From Xiphydria camelus (lineage: Eukaryota; Arthropoda; Insecta; Hymenoptera; Xiphydriidae), in assembly GCA_963678675.1 (NCBI GenBank), contig OY783200.1, positions 10,713,431 to 10,777,430 of the forward strand: a stretch of 64,000 bases of DNA, written 5' to 3'. Shown here piece by piece: positions 45,819 through 58,440 of the stretch; within the stretch, counting starts at the first letter, position 1, and every line of letters begins with the position of its first letter. Under the pieces are notes generated by a model. It saw only the letters and a program-made list of their open reading frames with translations, was not told the DNA's origin and ran no database searches. Made by a program: the position numbers and the translations under genes.

Positions 45819-46091
45819 TGTTATATCTGTTGAACAGAGCAGTTTTCCTTTCCCGGGATGCGTGAGGGAGGGGTGACAAAGGAACAAAGGAAAATGCTTA
45901 ACTCGCCTTTGCTTTATTACAATTCTCGCTACATAGAGAACTTCCACCCTTGTTCGCGCTTGTGGGGACACTAAACGGTAGATAGCTTGCTCGCGCCAAC
46001 ACCCGACCGTCGCCGAGCAAACCTGATCTTGCGCGAGTGACACTCGCTCACGCACTTGAACGTAGCAGTGCAGCAGAGGGAATGTATAACA
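45819..46091 (-). repeat. Copia LTR (3' LTR of the minus-strand element)
   Basis: TGTTATATCTGTTG at one edge and GAATGTATAACA at the other; TGTTATA/TATAACA form the usual short inverted ends. The pol gene follows directly at 46230. A 5' LTR was not found. Confidence 0.65.
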
Positions 46092-46266
46092 AACCATTCA
46101 TACCAATACTACCGCCGTTTGTATACATCTCCTAAACTGCGCTCATGCTAAGACTCGCCCTTAACTCTGCATAAAGAGAATGTATAACAAACCATTCATA
46201 CCAACACTACCGCCGTTTGTGTACATCTCTTAAGCCGTGCTCATGCTAAGACTCGCCCTTAACTCT
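46083..46266. repeat. 92-bp tandem duplication at the LTR junction
   Basis: TGTATAACAAACCATTCATA begins at 46083 and again at 46175, each followed by about 90 bp of nearly identical sequence through CTAAGACTCGCCCTTAACTC, so the LTR edge is present twice. Confidence 0.85.
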
Positions 46267-48696
46267 TCGAAACGCTTCTTTGGCAACGCTTTCGTAAATA
46301 TATCTGCATATTGCACTTCGCTTGGTACATAGTGAACCATTACATCATTACTCTCGAATTTCTCTCTTACATAGTGATACTTAACGTCTATGTGCTTAGT
46401 CCGTTTGTGAAACTCCGGGTTTCTGACAAGACGGATTGCGCTTTGATTATCTATACAAAGCCTTGTTGCCCCTTTGCACGGATGCCCGAGATCTTTCGAC
46501 AACTTTCTGAGCTACATTGCCTCCTTTGTAGCTGCCGTTGCCGCGACATATTCGGCCTCGGTTGTGCTCAGCGTTACGAGCTTCTGCCTCTGTGATGACC
46601 ACGTAATGGGTCCGCTGGACAGGTAGAACACGTAACCCGTCGTTTATCGTCGCGATTCCGCATCGCCCGCAAAATCCGCGTCCGAGTATCCTATTAGACC
46701 CGAGTCTCTACCGCCCTTTCGATACTCTATCCCTAGCTGAATTGTACCGTTTACATAAGCGATTATTTTCCATTTCCAGTCTCGATACTATTGCGAGGAA
46801 CATTAACGAGCCAATCGCCTCCCGGTATGGCACGTTGACTATCGCATCATTCTTATTCTCGATTGGTGAGAGTGCCGCGTGCGAATCCGTCGGTATCCCA
46901 ACCGGTTTGGATTTTGTCATCCCACATTTCTCAACGACTTTTCGCGCGTACGCTTCTTGATGAATCAAGAGCTTCTTTGTATCCCGATCTCTTTTTATTT
47001 GCAGCCCGACAAATATCTTAGCACCGCTTCTAGTAATTTTAAACTCTTTGCTTAATTCTCTCGATATTGTCTCTAGTGTGTCCATTGACTCCGCCGCCAA
47101 CAGGCCATCATCCACAAATAAAGCCAGATACACTTTCGCGTCATTGAATTTCCCGACAAAAATACATTTATCCGCCTCGCCTGCTCTGAACTCATATCGG
47201 TTCAAGAATGCTACGAACCTTTTGTTCCAACACCTTGGAGCCTGCTTTAGTCCGTAGAGACTTTACTAATTTGCACACTTTTCCTTCTGAACTTCTATCT
47301 TCCTCGATTCTAAGTCCCTCGGGGATCTCCATAAAGATGTCTTCGTTTAGCTCTCCATAAAGGAAGACAGTTTGTACGTCAAACTGCACAAGTTCCAGGT
47401 CCTCTTGTGCCACTGTCGCCAACAGTGCTCGTACCGAATCGTAACGCACCACTGGTGCGAACGTTTCTTTGTATTCGATGCCCTCTTTCTGCATAAATCC
47501 TCTGGCGCAGAGAGCCTCGCTTTTAATCTCCTTGATTTCTTCTCCGGGTCCTCCTTGATTTTGAACACCCATTTTGAGTCAATTAATCTCTGGCTCAACA
47601 ATCTTGGAACGACCTCCCACGTGTTATTGTCTGCGTGCGCCTGAAGCACCTCTCGAGTAGCACGTGCGCACTGCACGGCATCTTTGCTACTCATGGCCTC
47701 TTTATACGTCTCAGGGATCTCGTACTCGGTCACATTAGCGTACCTCACTGGCATGCGAAGATCTGCCCGATTTCTCAGCACTCGTCGCTCAGGCCTGATA
47801 TCTGGATGTTGCTCGTCCTGGTCTGGAATTTCTACGACCTCGTCTTCTAACTCGTCGGAACTCCCGATAGCGTGTTGCTCCTCCTCTTGTTGCCCCTCTT
47901 CTTGTTCCTCGTCTCGTTGCATGGGAACCTCTTCTTGTTCCAACACAAACACATCCTCTTCTTCGTCCTGCTCGATCGTGTTTTCGTTAAAAACCACGTC
48001 TCGTGACACGCTAACCTTTCTCCACTCGGGATCATAAACTCTGTAGTTCGATGACTCCTGCTCATAGCCGATAAATATCTTAGGCTTCGATCGCGCATCA
48101 AGTTTTCTCGTAAACTGCTTCGGTATGTGAGCGAAGACCTGAGACCCGAATATTCGCAAATGCCCGAGATTGTGCTTCTTTCCTACCCATAACTCATACG
48201 GCGTTGCTGATTTCTTCGATGATGCCGATCGATTTAGCACGTACACTGCTGCGTTGATTGCCTCAGCCCACAGGAAAAGCGGTAGCCCCTTCGCGTGCAG
48301 CATCAATCGCGCACTCTCAACTATCGTTCTGCTGTCTCGTTCCGCTCGACCATTTTGCTCAGGAGTGTGTGGAGCAGTACACTCTCTCTTTATACCGTTT
48401 TCAGCTAAGAACTCGTCCATTCTCCCGTTTACAAGCTCGCCGCCGTTGTCCGATCGAAGCACTTGTATTTTTCTCCCGAATTTATTTTCGACGAGCCGCG
48501 CGTACTCTCTGAATTTATCGAATACATCTGATTTGTGTTTGATAAAATTTACGTGTCGATAACCCTTTGAATCATCTTTAAAGGTTAAGAAGAAACGCGC
48601 ACCGCCTAGTGAATCAACGGACATAGGCATGCACACATCCGTATGTGCCTTTTCACCCGGCTTTGTGTTCACCGCATCGATGCATTTCCTAACCAT
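46230..48696 (-). pseudogene. Copia pol: integrase, reverse transcriptase, RNase H
   Basis: Minus strand. The integrase (48650-48280) has HTDVCMPM, VLRSDNGGEL and QNGRAERDSRTI, which supply the D, D, E. An acidic Glu/Gln-rich linker lies at 48000-47860. RT begins WVFKIKEDPEKKSRRLKARL (47540), shifts frame, and continues QKEGIEYKETFAPVVRYDSV and LELVQFDVQTVFLYG. It shifts again near 47210 before VYLALFVDDGLLAAE (catalytic DD). RNase H has SDADFAGDAESR, LSTTEAEY, CIDNQSAIRL and KHIDVKYHYVRE, with in-frame stops near 46645 and 46515. The gag and 5' LTR are missing beyond 48696. Clearly a Ty1/Copia element, truncated and decayed. Confidence 0.88.
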
Positions 48697-49011
48697 CTGA
48701 CGCTAAACTCTTAGCAATCCCTGTCGCGTGAGCTGGAGAAAGGGAACAGCCAATCGCGCGCCGTCGCTTTATGTGTTAGTGACTGACGTCACGGAAATGG
48801 CCCCCCACTCTCATTCAGCCAGGCTCGTAGTTAGGGGCCTGCTCACTCATATACCGTGCTCACTCGCTCTCACGGGATTTCGCGCGACGGCACGGCAATG
48901 AAATAGGGGCCCCATACACGGTACGATTCGTTGCCTCGATCCGTCATTTCAAACTGATTGAAATGACGAATCGATAGTGTATGTCAACATAGTTAATGAT
49001 TTACTTAGGGC
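48697..49011. other. No gene; small hairpin element
   Basis: CATACACGGTACGATTCG at 48912 pairs with ACGAATCGATAGTGTATG ending near 48985, loop CGTCATTTCAAACTGATTG. The GGGGCCCCATACAC start resembles the ends of the element at 18397. Confidence 0.45.
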
Positions 49012-49798
49012 CGGTATTATAAAGCCCGGTTGACCGAAGGTTGAGCTTCAACCGGCGGTTAAACTGCAGTTTGCGTATTATAAACATCGACCGGAGGTTG
49101 AACTGACGGTTGAGCGGAGGTTCAGTCAACTACTAGATGACGTTGGGTTTGACTGTCAACTCTCGGTTGAAATAGTAAGAACGTAACTTCAAGAAAGGTA
49201 GAATAGGCGGCAAATCGAAGAGTGTTAACATATTTTACCTATTCCGTAAACTTTGCTTTCGTTTTTGTTCCAACACGCGTGTGCTGCTGACGCAATTGCA
49301 GTCCCGTATCTTTTTCGGGAACATCCATTACGATAATTCTACACGCCGATTCCTACCGTTCAGTATCATCGCGATCTAAAATACCTTTCTAATTTAGTAT
49401 CAAGCTCGTCATCGGGCACAATAGCAAAGCGATATGGCTCGACGATGAAAGGTTGCAAATGTAATTATAATCTCACTCGGAAAGCTAATTGCCAAACGGA
49501 TCGGAATACCCCCCCCCCCCCCGCAGTAACCACTCATTAATACTGTTCTATGCATGTCAACTTTGTAAAGGGGAGAAAGACCAGGGGGTACCGCATCGCT
49601 CACGCTATCCCCACTACTGTTATATAGTTGTAAGATATATAAACCGCAACCACACACAAATGCACGTTATTCAATATGTGTAATCAAGTGAACAGTGCCT
49701 CGTCCAGCATAGTGTATTCAGCGCATTCAGCTAGTTCAACTTGCCGTTCGTTTCACCGTCAAATTACTGTGTCTCTGTAACCTGAATAGGTATATTAT

Positions 49799-49995
49799 TA
49801 ATAATATAGTGAGTACAGTGTCAAATATAATTACAGAGTATAGTGTTTTAAATATAATTCTTTAATAATATAGTGAGTACAGTGTCAAATATAATTACAG
49901 AGAGTATAGTGTTTTAAATATAATTCTTTAATAATATAGTGAGTACAGTGTCAAATATAATTACAGAGTATAGTGTTTTAAATATAATTCTTTAT
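49799..49995 (+). repeat. Three 64-66 bp tandem repeats before the Harbinger ATG
   Basis: GTGAGTACAGTGTCAAATAT begins at 49809, 49873 and 49939. The array abuts the ATG at 50006, so it forms the leader or promoter. Confidence 0.88.
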
Positions 49996-50376
49996 AAAAA
50001 TAAAAATGGCATCATCGTGTAATGATAGAAATAATATAAGACTTTGGGAAGAAAGTACCGACAGTGAAGATTCTAGTGATTCTGATGCAGAGTGTGACGA
50101 ACGTAGAAGGGTAGGGTAGTAGTTCATAGGGCTCCGAGAAATTTTAGATTTCGTGTCAATCATTTCGAAAGATGGAATGATGAAGAGTTCAAAATAAGAT
50201 TTCGCCTGAGTAAAGAGACGGTGATAATGCTAGAGCAAAGAATTGGAAATGACATAGCACCAAGAACTGAAAGGTAAATTTGAACCATATAAAAGCAAAT
50301 ATATTTTACATGCTTGCGCGCGAATTCTTCAGGAATCATCCTGTTACTGCAATGCAACAGATACTACTTGTTCTAA

Positions 50377-50856
50377 TAGTCCACAGTACAGCCCCCCCCC
50401 CCCCCCCCCCGGAGAGATGATTACCACATACCTTATACTTCGCGATGAGCTTCGGTTTGACGAGTTTACCACACTTTTCCTCTGCGACTTTTCATGATTC
50501 CTCTGCTTTTCCGCTCTGGAAAGTCTCAGACATGGCGATTTCCCGGGGTCTTAAAAACTCACGACCACATGTTTTTATTTTAGCTTAATTTACTGCAAAT
50601 TTCGTTTCAAATGCGAATTTAAATTTGTCCGACAACAATTTTTCCGCTATTGGCGTGTCTACCGTCCTAAACAGGGAAAGATGACAGGGTATTGAAAACC
50701 AATGACCACATACGTCCTTTTTGGATGAATTGCTTGTGAATTATTAGTAAAATCAAAATGTATTGTTGTCCGACAAATTTCAGGCCGCGTTTTTCCAGTC
50801 CGACAGCGGAAAGTCGGAAACTTCACAGGGTATCGAAAACCGATTACCACATAGCT
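50377..50856 (+). repeat. Left long TIR of element B
   Basis: Holds repeated ACCACATAC/ACCACATG words (50420, 50560, 50705 and 50848 areas) and GTCCGACA words (50628, 50768, 50800), in both orientations. The C-run at 50392-50410 is about 18 long here against 9 at the other end. Confidence 0.8.
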
Positions 50857-51156
50857 AATTTTCAGTTTATTCCTTTTTAAATTAAGTGTACAAAATAGTG
50901 ATGCAAGTGTCCGACAAGCAACTGTCTGCAAATCATTAAAAAAATCAATAATAATAATTTGCCTGAATAGTATAGAAACTATAATATGTTTAGTAGCACC
51001 CGAACCAGTATAGTATAATTCTATCGGTATCCCGGGGTAACGCATTGCGTCATCCTGTCAACATCCTGTCAGAACGTGTCTGTTTTTCGGATTGTGTGCA
51101 TCGTGTGGTGCATCGCTACCCGCTACTGGCATCGTATACAAAAGTGCTAGTGAATT

Positions 51157-54100
51157 ATGGAGTGCTTTTTGTGCAATACGTTGGCGGATAATCCAAATTT
51201 CCATCCAAAAATAGAAGGAATTAAAAAATTTACGAGAGAAATTTGGAATGCGTGTCAAAAATATTTGAAAGCTCGGAAATATCATAACCATAAATATAAT
51301 AACGTCAAACTGCCGGACAATTGTTACGATGATATTGTGGAATATCATTCTACCTGTTACAAAGAGTTCAATGTGAATAAAAAATATCTGAACGTCAACT
51401 ATGAAAAGTAAGTGGAATAAGTTTAATTAAAGATATAGATTTAAACAAACATTTTAATGACATTGCATGATTAAAATTTTGATCGAATGTCCCTCAAAAA
51501 ATTGTTGAGTTATTTATGATTTTATAATTGTGAAATGCATGAAAAATGTAACAGCGATTTTTTTATCGTTCTTGTTTTTTTTAATAAATAAAATAGTATT
51601 TCCAAGAAGTCAACCTTTTACTACAGTAGAAACTCGAAGTACATGTAAAAAGCTTTTAATTAAAAATGATGGCAATGTTTTTTTGTAAATCACATTGAAC
51701 GAAACGAATTACCATTTACAGTTCCGAATCATCTACTGCATCGCCAGCAGCAAATACTAGTATAGTATCTGAAGACACGTCTAATCCAGGAACTTCCAAT
51801 TCAAGGTTTCGTACTCTCTTTTTGTTATAATAAACTTTCAAAAATAAATGAATATTATTTTTTTTGGTAGAATATCAGTCCGTTTTTTGCGAAGGGAACT
51901 TGATTCTTCTATTAATGATCCAACAGAAATTGATGAACATAGCACATCTGAGTAAGTGTATATTTTAATAACTACATTGGCTATTTTAAGCAACATTGTT
52001 CTTAATTTGTTAAAATACAAATACTATTTCCAGATTGATGAGCGACAGATGTATTATTGAAGAACATGGTAGTAGCACTTACGTAGAAAATGATGATGAC
52101 TCCAATGCTACTGTGGAAAGTTTCTCAAATGAAGAATCGGCTGAAGCGTGCTTTTTTTGCAACAAAATTTGTATCACTCGCAACTATAAGAAAGTTTTTT
52201 GCCGACGAATTAAAGACAAACAATCATGCTTGTCAACCATAAAAAAGTATGCTACAGAAATGAGCGACATTGATATGTTACAAAAAATTGCTGATGAAAA
52301 CTTAGTCGCACGAGAAAGTGTGTGTTATCACGGTCCTTGTCACTTGCAATATTTTTCAAAATATAAGAAGTATATAAACCGTCCAGACACTAACATCTGG
52401 GCTACCAAACGTGATATTTATAAGCTTGCTCGAAGTAGACTGGCTGAATATATTACGTGCGAAGTCAGAAAATTTGCGAGTTTTATCCTTACGCCACATA
52501 AAAAATTGTTTGGTCGAATTTTTGCGAGAACTTCATGAAATTGAAGACATGGATTACGGCTCGTTTCTTCAATACTGGTAATTTAAAAGCTTACCTACAG
52601 CAGTTCTTCAAAAGTGAAATAAAATTTATAACTTTGGGTCTCAAGTTGTACGTGATATCATCAAAAATAGATATTGAATGTATTGATGACGAAAAGATTG
52701 AAGAAATAGTATTTGAGCAAGAAGCTGAAGAATTCGCAATGAAATATCGATCCCATATATTAAAAATAAAAAAAATCCTTTACCAGATTATCTCGACAGC
52801 GAATCTTTGAACAAAGGGGAGTGCAAGGTACCCAATTGGCTACAACTGTTTTGGCTCACAGCTTTAAGTGGTGTTGACAACCGAATCAATGATCGCGTCG
52901 AACGCTTAGCTTCTTGTTATTCACAGGATTCCATTTATAGTATCACAAGAGGGAAAATTAAGCCAAGAAAACAAATTTTATTAGGAATAGGCATTAAAAG
53001 TCTGACTGGTAGTGAAAAAATTATAAATATTTTAAATAAACAAGGATACTGTCTCAGTTATTCAAGTATACTTGAGTTAGAAACTTCTGCAGCTTATTCG
53101 ACCATTTCAAATAAACGGTTATGTCCTTCTGGAATACATCCGACATCCATATTGTCTTCGGGAATAGCATGGGATAATTTTGATAGATTTGTAGAGACTT
53201 CAGGAAATTCAACAATGGGGAAAGATACTCTACATGACACAGTAGGCATAATATATCAAAGTATACCTACAGAAGAGCAACTAAATGCTATTCAAAGAAA
53301 TGACGAATACTCTAGTAGAGAATTTATTTCATCGTCGTTCAATGTGCTCAATCGATCTGGTCGAAGAAAAAGATCTTTCGCCTTTGATGATTTAGAAGAT
53401 TTTGGCCACGCGAAGCAACTTCGCCCAGTATTTTGGCAAAGCAGTATTCCTTCAATAGAACATCCTCAAAATGCAGTTTATTTTCACCAGCTCAATTTTA
53501 TGTGGTTATTGTCACATCTGAATAAAATCGACAACACCCCCATGTGGGTAGGATATCACGCGAAAATATTAAAAGATGCTAGTGATATACAAAAAATTGA
53601 GTATTTGACACAAATTAATGATAGCCCTACGAATCCTGCTGTTGTCAAAGAAACTTTGCGAAGAAGTTTACAAATCGCAGAAGAATGTGGGAAAACTTAC
53701 TATAATGTCACTTATGACCTAGCTATGGCTAAAATAGCTTTGAGAATTCAAAGTGCAGATGAAACATTTTCTAAACTTTTTATTCATCTAGGATCTTTTC
53801 ATATAATGATGTCGTATTTTAAAGCAGTAGGAAAATTCATAAATGGATCTGGTTTGACGAACTTGCTTGTGGACAGCGGTATTTTAGCAAGTGGTTCAGT
53901 AAATGCATTTTTAACAGGAAAGCATTTCAATAGGTGCAGGAAAGTCCATCCTCTACTATCTCTCGTTATTCAAATCCTCCATTTTGATAGTTTTACGCAA
54001 TACTCACATTTAGATGATTCATACTTCGAAGACATTAAAACTCACTTGTTACAATTTAATGCTCAAAGCAATAATGATCATCCACAGATAGCTGATAATA

Positions 54101-56510
54101 TCACGAAATCTTTATGCAAAAATTATGAAAATTTTAAAAATGGCACTTTGCAAGGAAAACAAGGCCAAACACCACAGATTTATCTCATGTATGTTCAGCT
54201 CGTAGATTATTATCTAATGTTGGAATATAGCATTCGCACAGCAGATTTGGATATGTACAAATTTGTATTAACGAAAATGGTAAATATTTTTTTTATCATG
54301 AACCACCAAAATTACGCTAGATATCTGACTATTTACGTCGATAAATTATCCGCCATAGAAGAAACTCATCCAGGATTACTCAACGATTATAAAGATTGTT
54401 TCTTTGGCATTCGAAGAACATCAAAACCTTTTTCGCGAATCCCGATTGATTTGACCTTAGAGCAGACGATAAATGCAGATGCAGCTTCTAGGTCATCAGG
54501 AATTATCAACATCACCAATTCGTTTTCTGCTCGGCAAAAATGGTCAGTTACTCATTCTTTGAGAACAAGTTTAATAACAAATTTGTTAAACTTCTGTAAC
54601 ATGCGAAAAAGAGACGATATCTCGAAAGATTTAAAGAAATCAGCTATAGTACATTGGACTAAAAATGTAGATACTCTATTACATTTTATCAAACAATGTA
54701 CAAACCCTTTTTCTTCAAGTTTGCAAGAAGATCATTTATACAATGTATCATCTGGACAGTCAGTATCTAACGAAATATACCAGTTTTTATCAAACGTTGA
54801 AATTGAAGGAGAGAAGCAACGACATCAATTCGCAACTGAAACAACTACTGATCCAGATAGATTCGATCGAGCCATCTCAAAAAATAAAATAATAAATTTT
54901 GATTACAAAAATACGAAGAAAGTTAAAATCAATGGAGCTGTAAAAGAAGTAAAAATTCAAAGAGATGTTTTCGGCAGACTATTATATGCATCAATACAAA
55001 ATAAAATAGATCTACAAAAAGCTTTATCGTACCCTTTAGCTCCTATTTCTTTAGCTTTCTGTCACATAGATGGTTCAATCTGCAAGACTCAAAAGTCAGT
55101 AGTTATCAACGAATTAGTTTCACATCAAGAAAAAAATTTTAGTCCTCCAGAAGCAGACTTGCATATTGTAGATGGTTTTTATTTGTTGCACACCATGAAA
55201 AATGTTCCAAATAGTTATGGCAAAATTTCTCAGCGTATTTTTCAACTCATCAGTAATAATAGAAAAGAGGTCCACGTAATTTTTGATAAATATAAAGTGC
55301 CCAGCCTAAAAGATTATGAACACCAACTGAGAGGCGAAGAAGAGACGCACTTTGACATTCGGAGAGAAAACAAGCGTACGACAGATTTTAATAAGCTATT
55401 AAGAAGCGCAAATTTTAAAGGAAAATTTGTGGAATTCTTAATTGAAGATTGGATCCATCATGAATTTGTAGTTTTATGCCAAAATAAAAAAGTGATCTTG
55501 AATTACGATCGATGCTATGTTTTTGAGGTAGCACCTAACAATGTAATGAGAAGGACCATCAATTACGATCTAACGTGTGATCATGAGGAAGCTGACACAA
55601 AAATTGTTTATCACGTTTGCAGCTTGAATACTAATCAACGCATACGTGTTCACTGCACAGACTCCGACATTCCCGTGATTATGTTAACAAACTTTCAATT
55701 TCGAAAAGGAGATACTGAAGTAGTCACCGATATGAGTATAAAAAACAAAGATTTATACCTTGATATCAATACAATTTACAACAGTCTTGGTCCCCAAATC
55801 TCAAGGTCACTTGCAGTGTGTCACATCTTTACTGGGAATAATTTTAATCCGTCTTTTTATCGAAAAGGCAAAAAGAAGCCTTTTAATATTTTGAAAAAAA
55901 ATGTTAAATTTCAAGAAGCGTTCATCACGCTGATTCAGATTTCACCATCGCAAATAGATTTTTCAAGTGAGGTGTTCAAAACTATTGAAGAATTTGTATG
56001 CAGAATGTATTCTTTGAAATCAAGAGACGTAAACCAAGGGCGGTATGAACTTTTTGAAAAAGGATACAACTATCGAAGTGATTCTGAAAGCATTTTAAAA
56101 AAGAAAATTGTTGGATACGATGCATCATATTTACCACCAACAAAACAAGAGTTACTTCAGCAGATTAGAAGAACTATATACCTCAGCAGTATTTGGTGCA
56201 AGTCATTTTTGAGAACACCCACAGAAAAAGATCCCGCCGAGTGCGGTTGGAGTTTGATTGACAATAAATATCAGTTTTATTGGTTCGATGGATCAGAAAG
56301 TCCATCATTAGGTCAATTATATACCGATAATCAAGGTATATTTATTCTATTCATATATTGCTTTATTTATTCCAATAATAATAAAATATTCTATATTATG
56401 TAGATTTGTTCTTTTTTTTCTTTTCAGAAACAGATCAAAGTGAAGGTGAAGATGAGTGTGATGAAACGTGCAGTAGCGATGAAAATGAAACATCAAGCGA
56501 AACCGAATAG
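51157..56510 (+). CDS. FEN/XPG-like nuclease protein of element B (transposase candidate)
   Basis: Exons 51157-51407, 51722-51805 and 51871-51951, then a fourth beginning at 52034, join in perfect phase at GT-AG sites. Finger module 1 is CFLC...YHSTC; module 2 is CFFCNK...YHGPC. Around 52500-52806 the frame breaks at an A6 run (before the KNC also seen in A) and at least twice more. A 1198-residue block then starts at 52807. Landmarks: DNFDRFVET and KDTLHDTVGI, ASGSVNAFLTGKHFNRC, IRRTSKPFSRIPIDLTLEQT, CHIDGSICKT (751), VDGFYLLH, FDKYKVPSLKDYEH, HEEADTK (925), CTDSDIPVI (950), TGNNFNPSF (1008). The last exon (56428-56510) is an acidic tail joined G|AA. Compared with A, the last nuclease acid (TGCDY) reads TGNNF, and the intron there is absent. 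Confidence 0.75.
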
Positions 56511-56831
56511 TGTGCATGATGTAAAATTAAAAAAAAATGTATTTGTTTATATTTGTAATAATATTCCTATATCTAGAATATAACCGTAAGATTTTTTAAT
56601 TTTTTCCCGGCTTTTCCAATAATATATATCGCAACTCTGTATGTCATCGCAGTACTCAGTGCAAAAAAAACATTGAAAATGTATTCATTCACTTCACCTG
56701 GAGTAATGATGTAGTGTGGTCGAAATTTTTGCACTTTTTTTGTCGGACTAAGAATTCGCAGATGTATTTTTGTCGGTCATTCTGATTTTTGTTGAAAACA
56801 ACAATTTTCTATTGTCTGGTACTTTTGTCCG

Positions 56832-57300
56832 ACATGTGGTAATCGGTTTTCGATACCCTGTGAAGTTTCCGACTTTCCGCTGTCGGACTGGAAAAACGCG
56901 GCCTGAAATTTGTCGGACAACAATACATTTTGATTTTATTAATAATTCACAAGCAATTCATCCAAAAAGGACGTATGTGGTCATTGGTTTTCAATACCCT
57001 GTCATCTTTCCCTGTTTAGGACGGTAGACACGCCAATAGCGGAAAAATTTTTGTCGGACAAATTTAAATTCGCATTTGAAACGAAATTTGCAGTAAATTA
57101 AGCTAAAATAAAAACATGTGGTCGTGAGTTTTTAAGACCCCGGGAAATCGCCATGTCTGAGACTTTCCAGAGCGGAAAAGCAGAGGAATCATGAAAAGTC
57201 GCAGAGGAAAAGTGTGGTAAACTCGTCAAACCGAAGCTCATCGCGAAGTATAAGGTATGTGGTAATCATCTCTCCGGGGGGGGGCCTGTACTGTGGACTA
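56832..57300 (-). repeat. Right long TIR of element B
   Basis: Inverted copy of 50377-50856; differences are few and mostly in the C/G run. Confidence 0.85.
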
Positions 57301-58440
57301 TAAGGTTTTGTGCTACTGGATGTATTCTTCAAAGCATTGGTGACTTTGCGGGTATACATAAAACCACAGCGGGCCAAGTCATCAAGAAAGTACTTAGAGG
57401 AGAATAATTTCATTAGCACCAGACTATATAAAAATGCCAAGCAACCAGCCAGATCAAGAAACGGTGAAACAGAAGTTTTTCAATGTAGCTCGATTTCCTC
57501 GAGTGATAGGTGCCATCGATTGTACCCATATCAGAATAATTTCACCAGGTAATTTTTATGTTTTGCATTTTGATCTGTATATGTACTTATTTAATTATTG
57601 ATATGTGTTTATAGGAGGAGATAATGCAGAATTCTTTAGAAATCGGAAGGGCTATTTTTCACTGAATGTTCAAGTAGTAGGAGATGCAGATTTATTTATC
57701 AGGGATATTGTTGCTCGTTGGCCTGGTTCAACTCATGACCAGACAATATTTAATAACAGTCGAGTGAAGGCCCGATTTGAAAATGAGGAATTTGGTAATG
57801 GAGTACTGCTTGGCGATTCAGGATATGCTTTAAAAAGATACGTTATAACACCGATACTTAATCCAGCAACATAAGCGGAACAACTGTTTAATGAATCACA
57901 AATTAGAACTCGAAACCCTATTGAAAGGTTATTCGGTGTACTGAAACGAAGGTTTCCTATTCTGTCTCTTGGAATAAGGCTATCTGTTGATATGGCACAA
58001 TCAGTAATAGTAGCATGTGCAATGTTACATAATGTAGCCCGTAGTATGAACGAGCAAGATCCCATTCAGGACCCAAACATTAATTTTGATTTGTTAGACG
58101 CTGATGAAAATAATGCGGTTGCTGCTAATAATCGTCATAATTTTAGAGAAGATTTTATTGTATATTTTCTAAATTGACTAGAGCCTAATAACAATTAGTG
58201 TTACAACTGGTCGCTCTTGCTGAAACTTCTTAAGTGTTCTTCTATATTTTATTGCAATGTAATAACTCAATACGTCTTAATTCTATTGCTTTGTTATTTA
58301 TCATTGAAAAAGAGTCTTCATGGGGATTTACTTATGATTTTAGCACTTAATCGGCCAACGTATCATATTAGGGCCTTGGAATAAAAGGGATTCAAGTGAC
58401 TTTTTCTATATATGGACTTAATTAACGCCTAACTTTGCAC

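Larger units (their letters stand above)
50377..57300 (+). mobile_element. Long-TIR transposon B (FEN/XPG-like nuclease family)
   Basis: Inverted repeats of about 470-480 bp begin TAGTCCACAGTACAG, followed by a C-run. The flanks are TAA (50374-50376, 57301-57303). Taking out the element and one TAA restores the Harbinger frame exactly (CTT-GTT-CTA-AGG), so the 3-bp duplication is certain. Length 6924 bp. Carries one multi-exon gene, 51157-56510. Confidence 0.9.
49012..58177 (+). mobile_element. PIF/Harbinger element, split by element B
   Basis: Left end GGGCCGGTATTATAAAGCCC after TTA, followed by repeated CGGTTGA words; the gene runs to 58177. The right end is not identified (a candidate word is at 58371), so the end given is the stop codon. 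Between 49180 and 49798 there is no gene; a C15 run sits at 49508. Confidence 0.65.
50006..58177 (+). pseudogene. Harbinger DDE transposase interrupted by element B
   Basis: Exon 1 (50006-50273) has an acidic Ser-rich start (EESTDSEDSSDSDAE), then a frame break at the GGTAGGGTAGTAG repeat near 50118, then RAPRNFRFRVNHFERWNDEE and LSKETVIMLEQRIGN. After an intron (acceptor near 50331) the frame NHPVTAMQQILLVL stops at the insertion and resumes at 57301 as RFCATGCILQSIGDFAG. Catalytic pieces: RVIGAIDCTHIRII (first D), then after an intron (57550-57614) VARWPGSTHDQTIFNNS (second D), LLGDSGYALKRY, and RNPIERLFGVLKRRFP (E). Lesions: the exon 1 frame break, a frame change near 57405, and TAA at 57872. 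DDE_Tnp_4 family, HARBI1-like. Confidence 0.88.

Noticed and set aside
48170..48562. Plus-strand frames across the Copia region
   Set aside because: They are reverse complements of the integrase domain.
50659..51045. 128-residue minus-strand frame, with a partner at 56770-57027
   Set aside because: The two frames are the same sequence because they lie in the inverted terminal repeats of element B.
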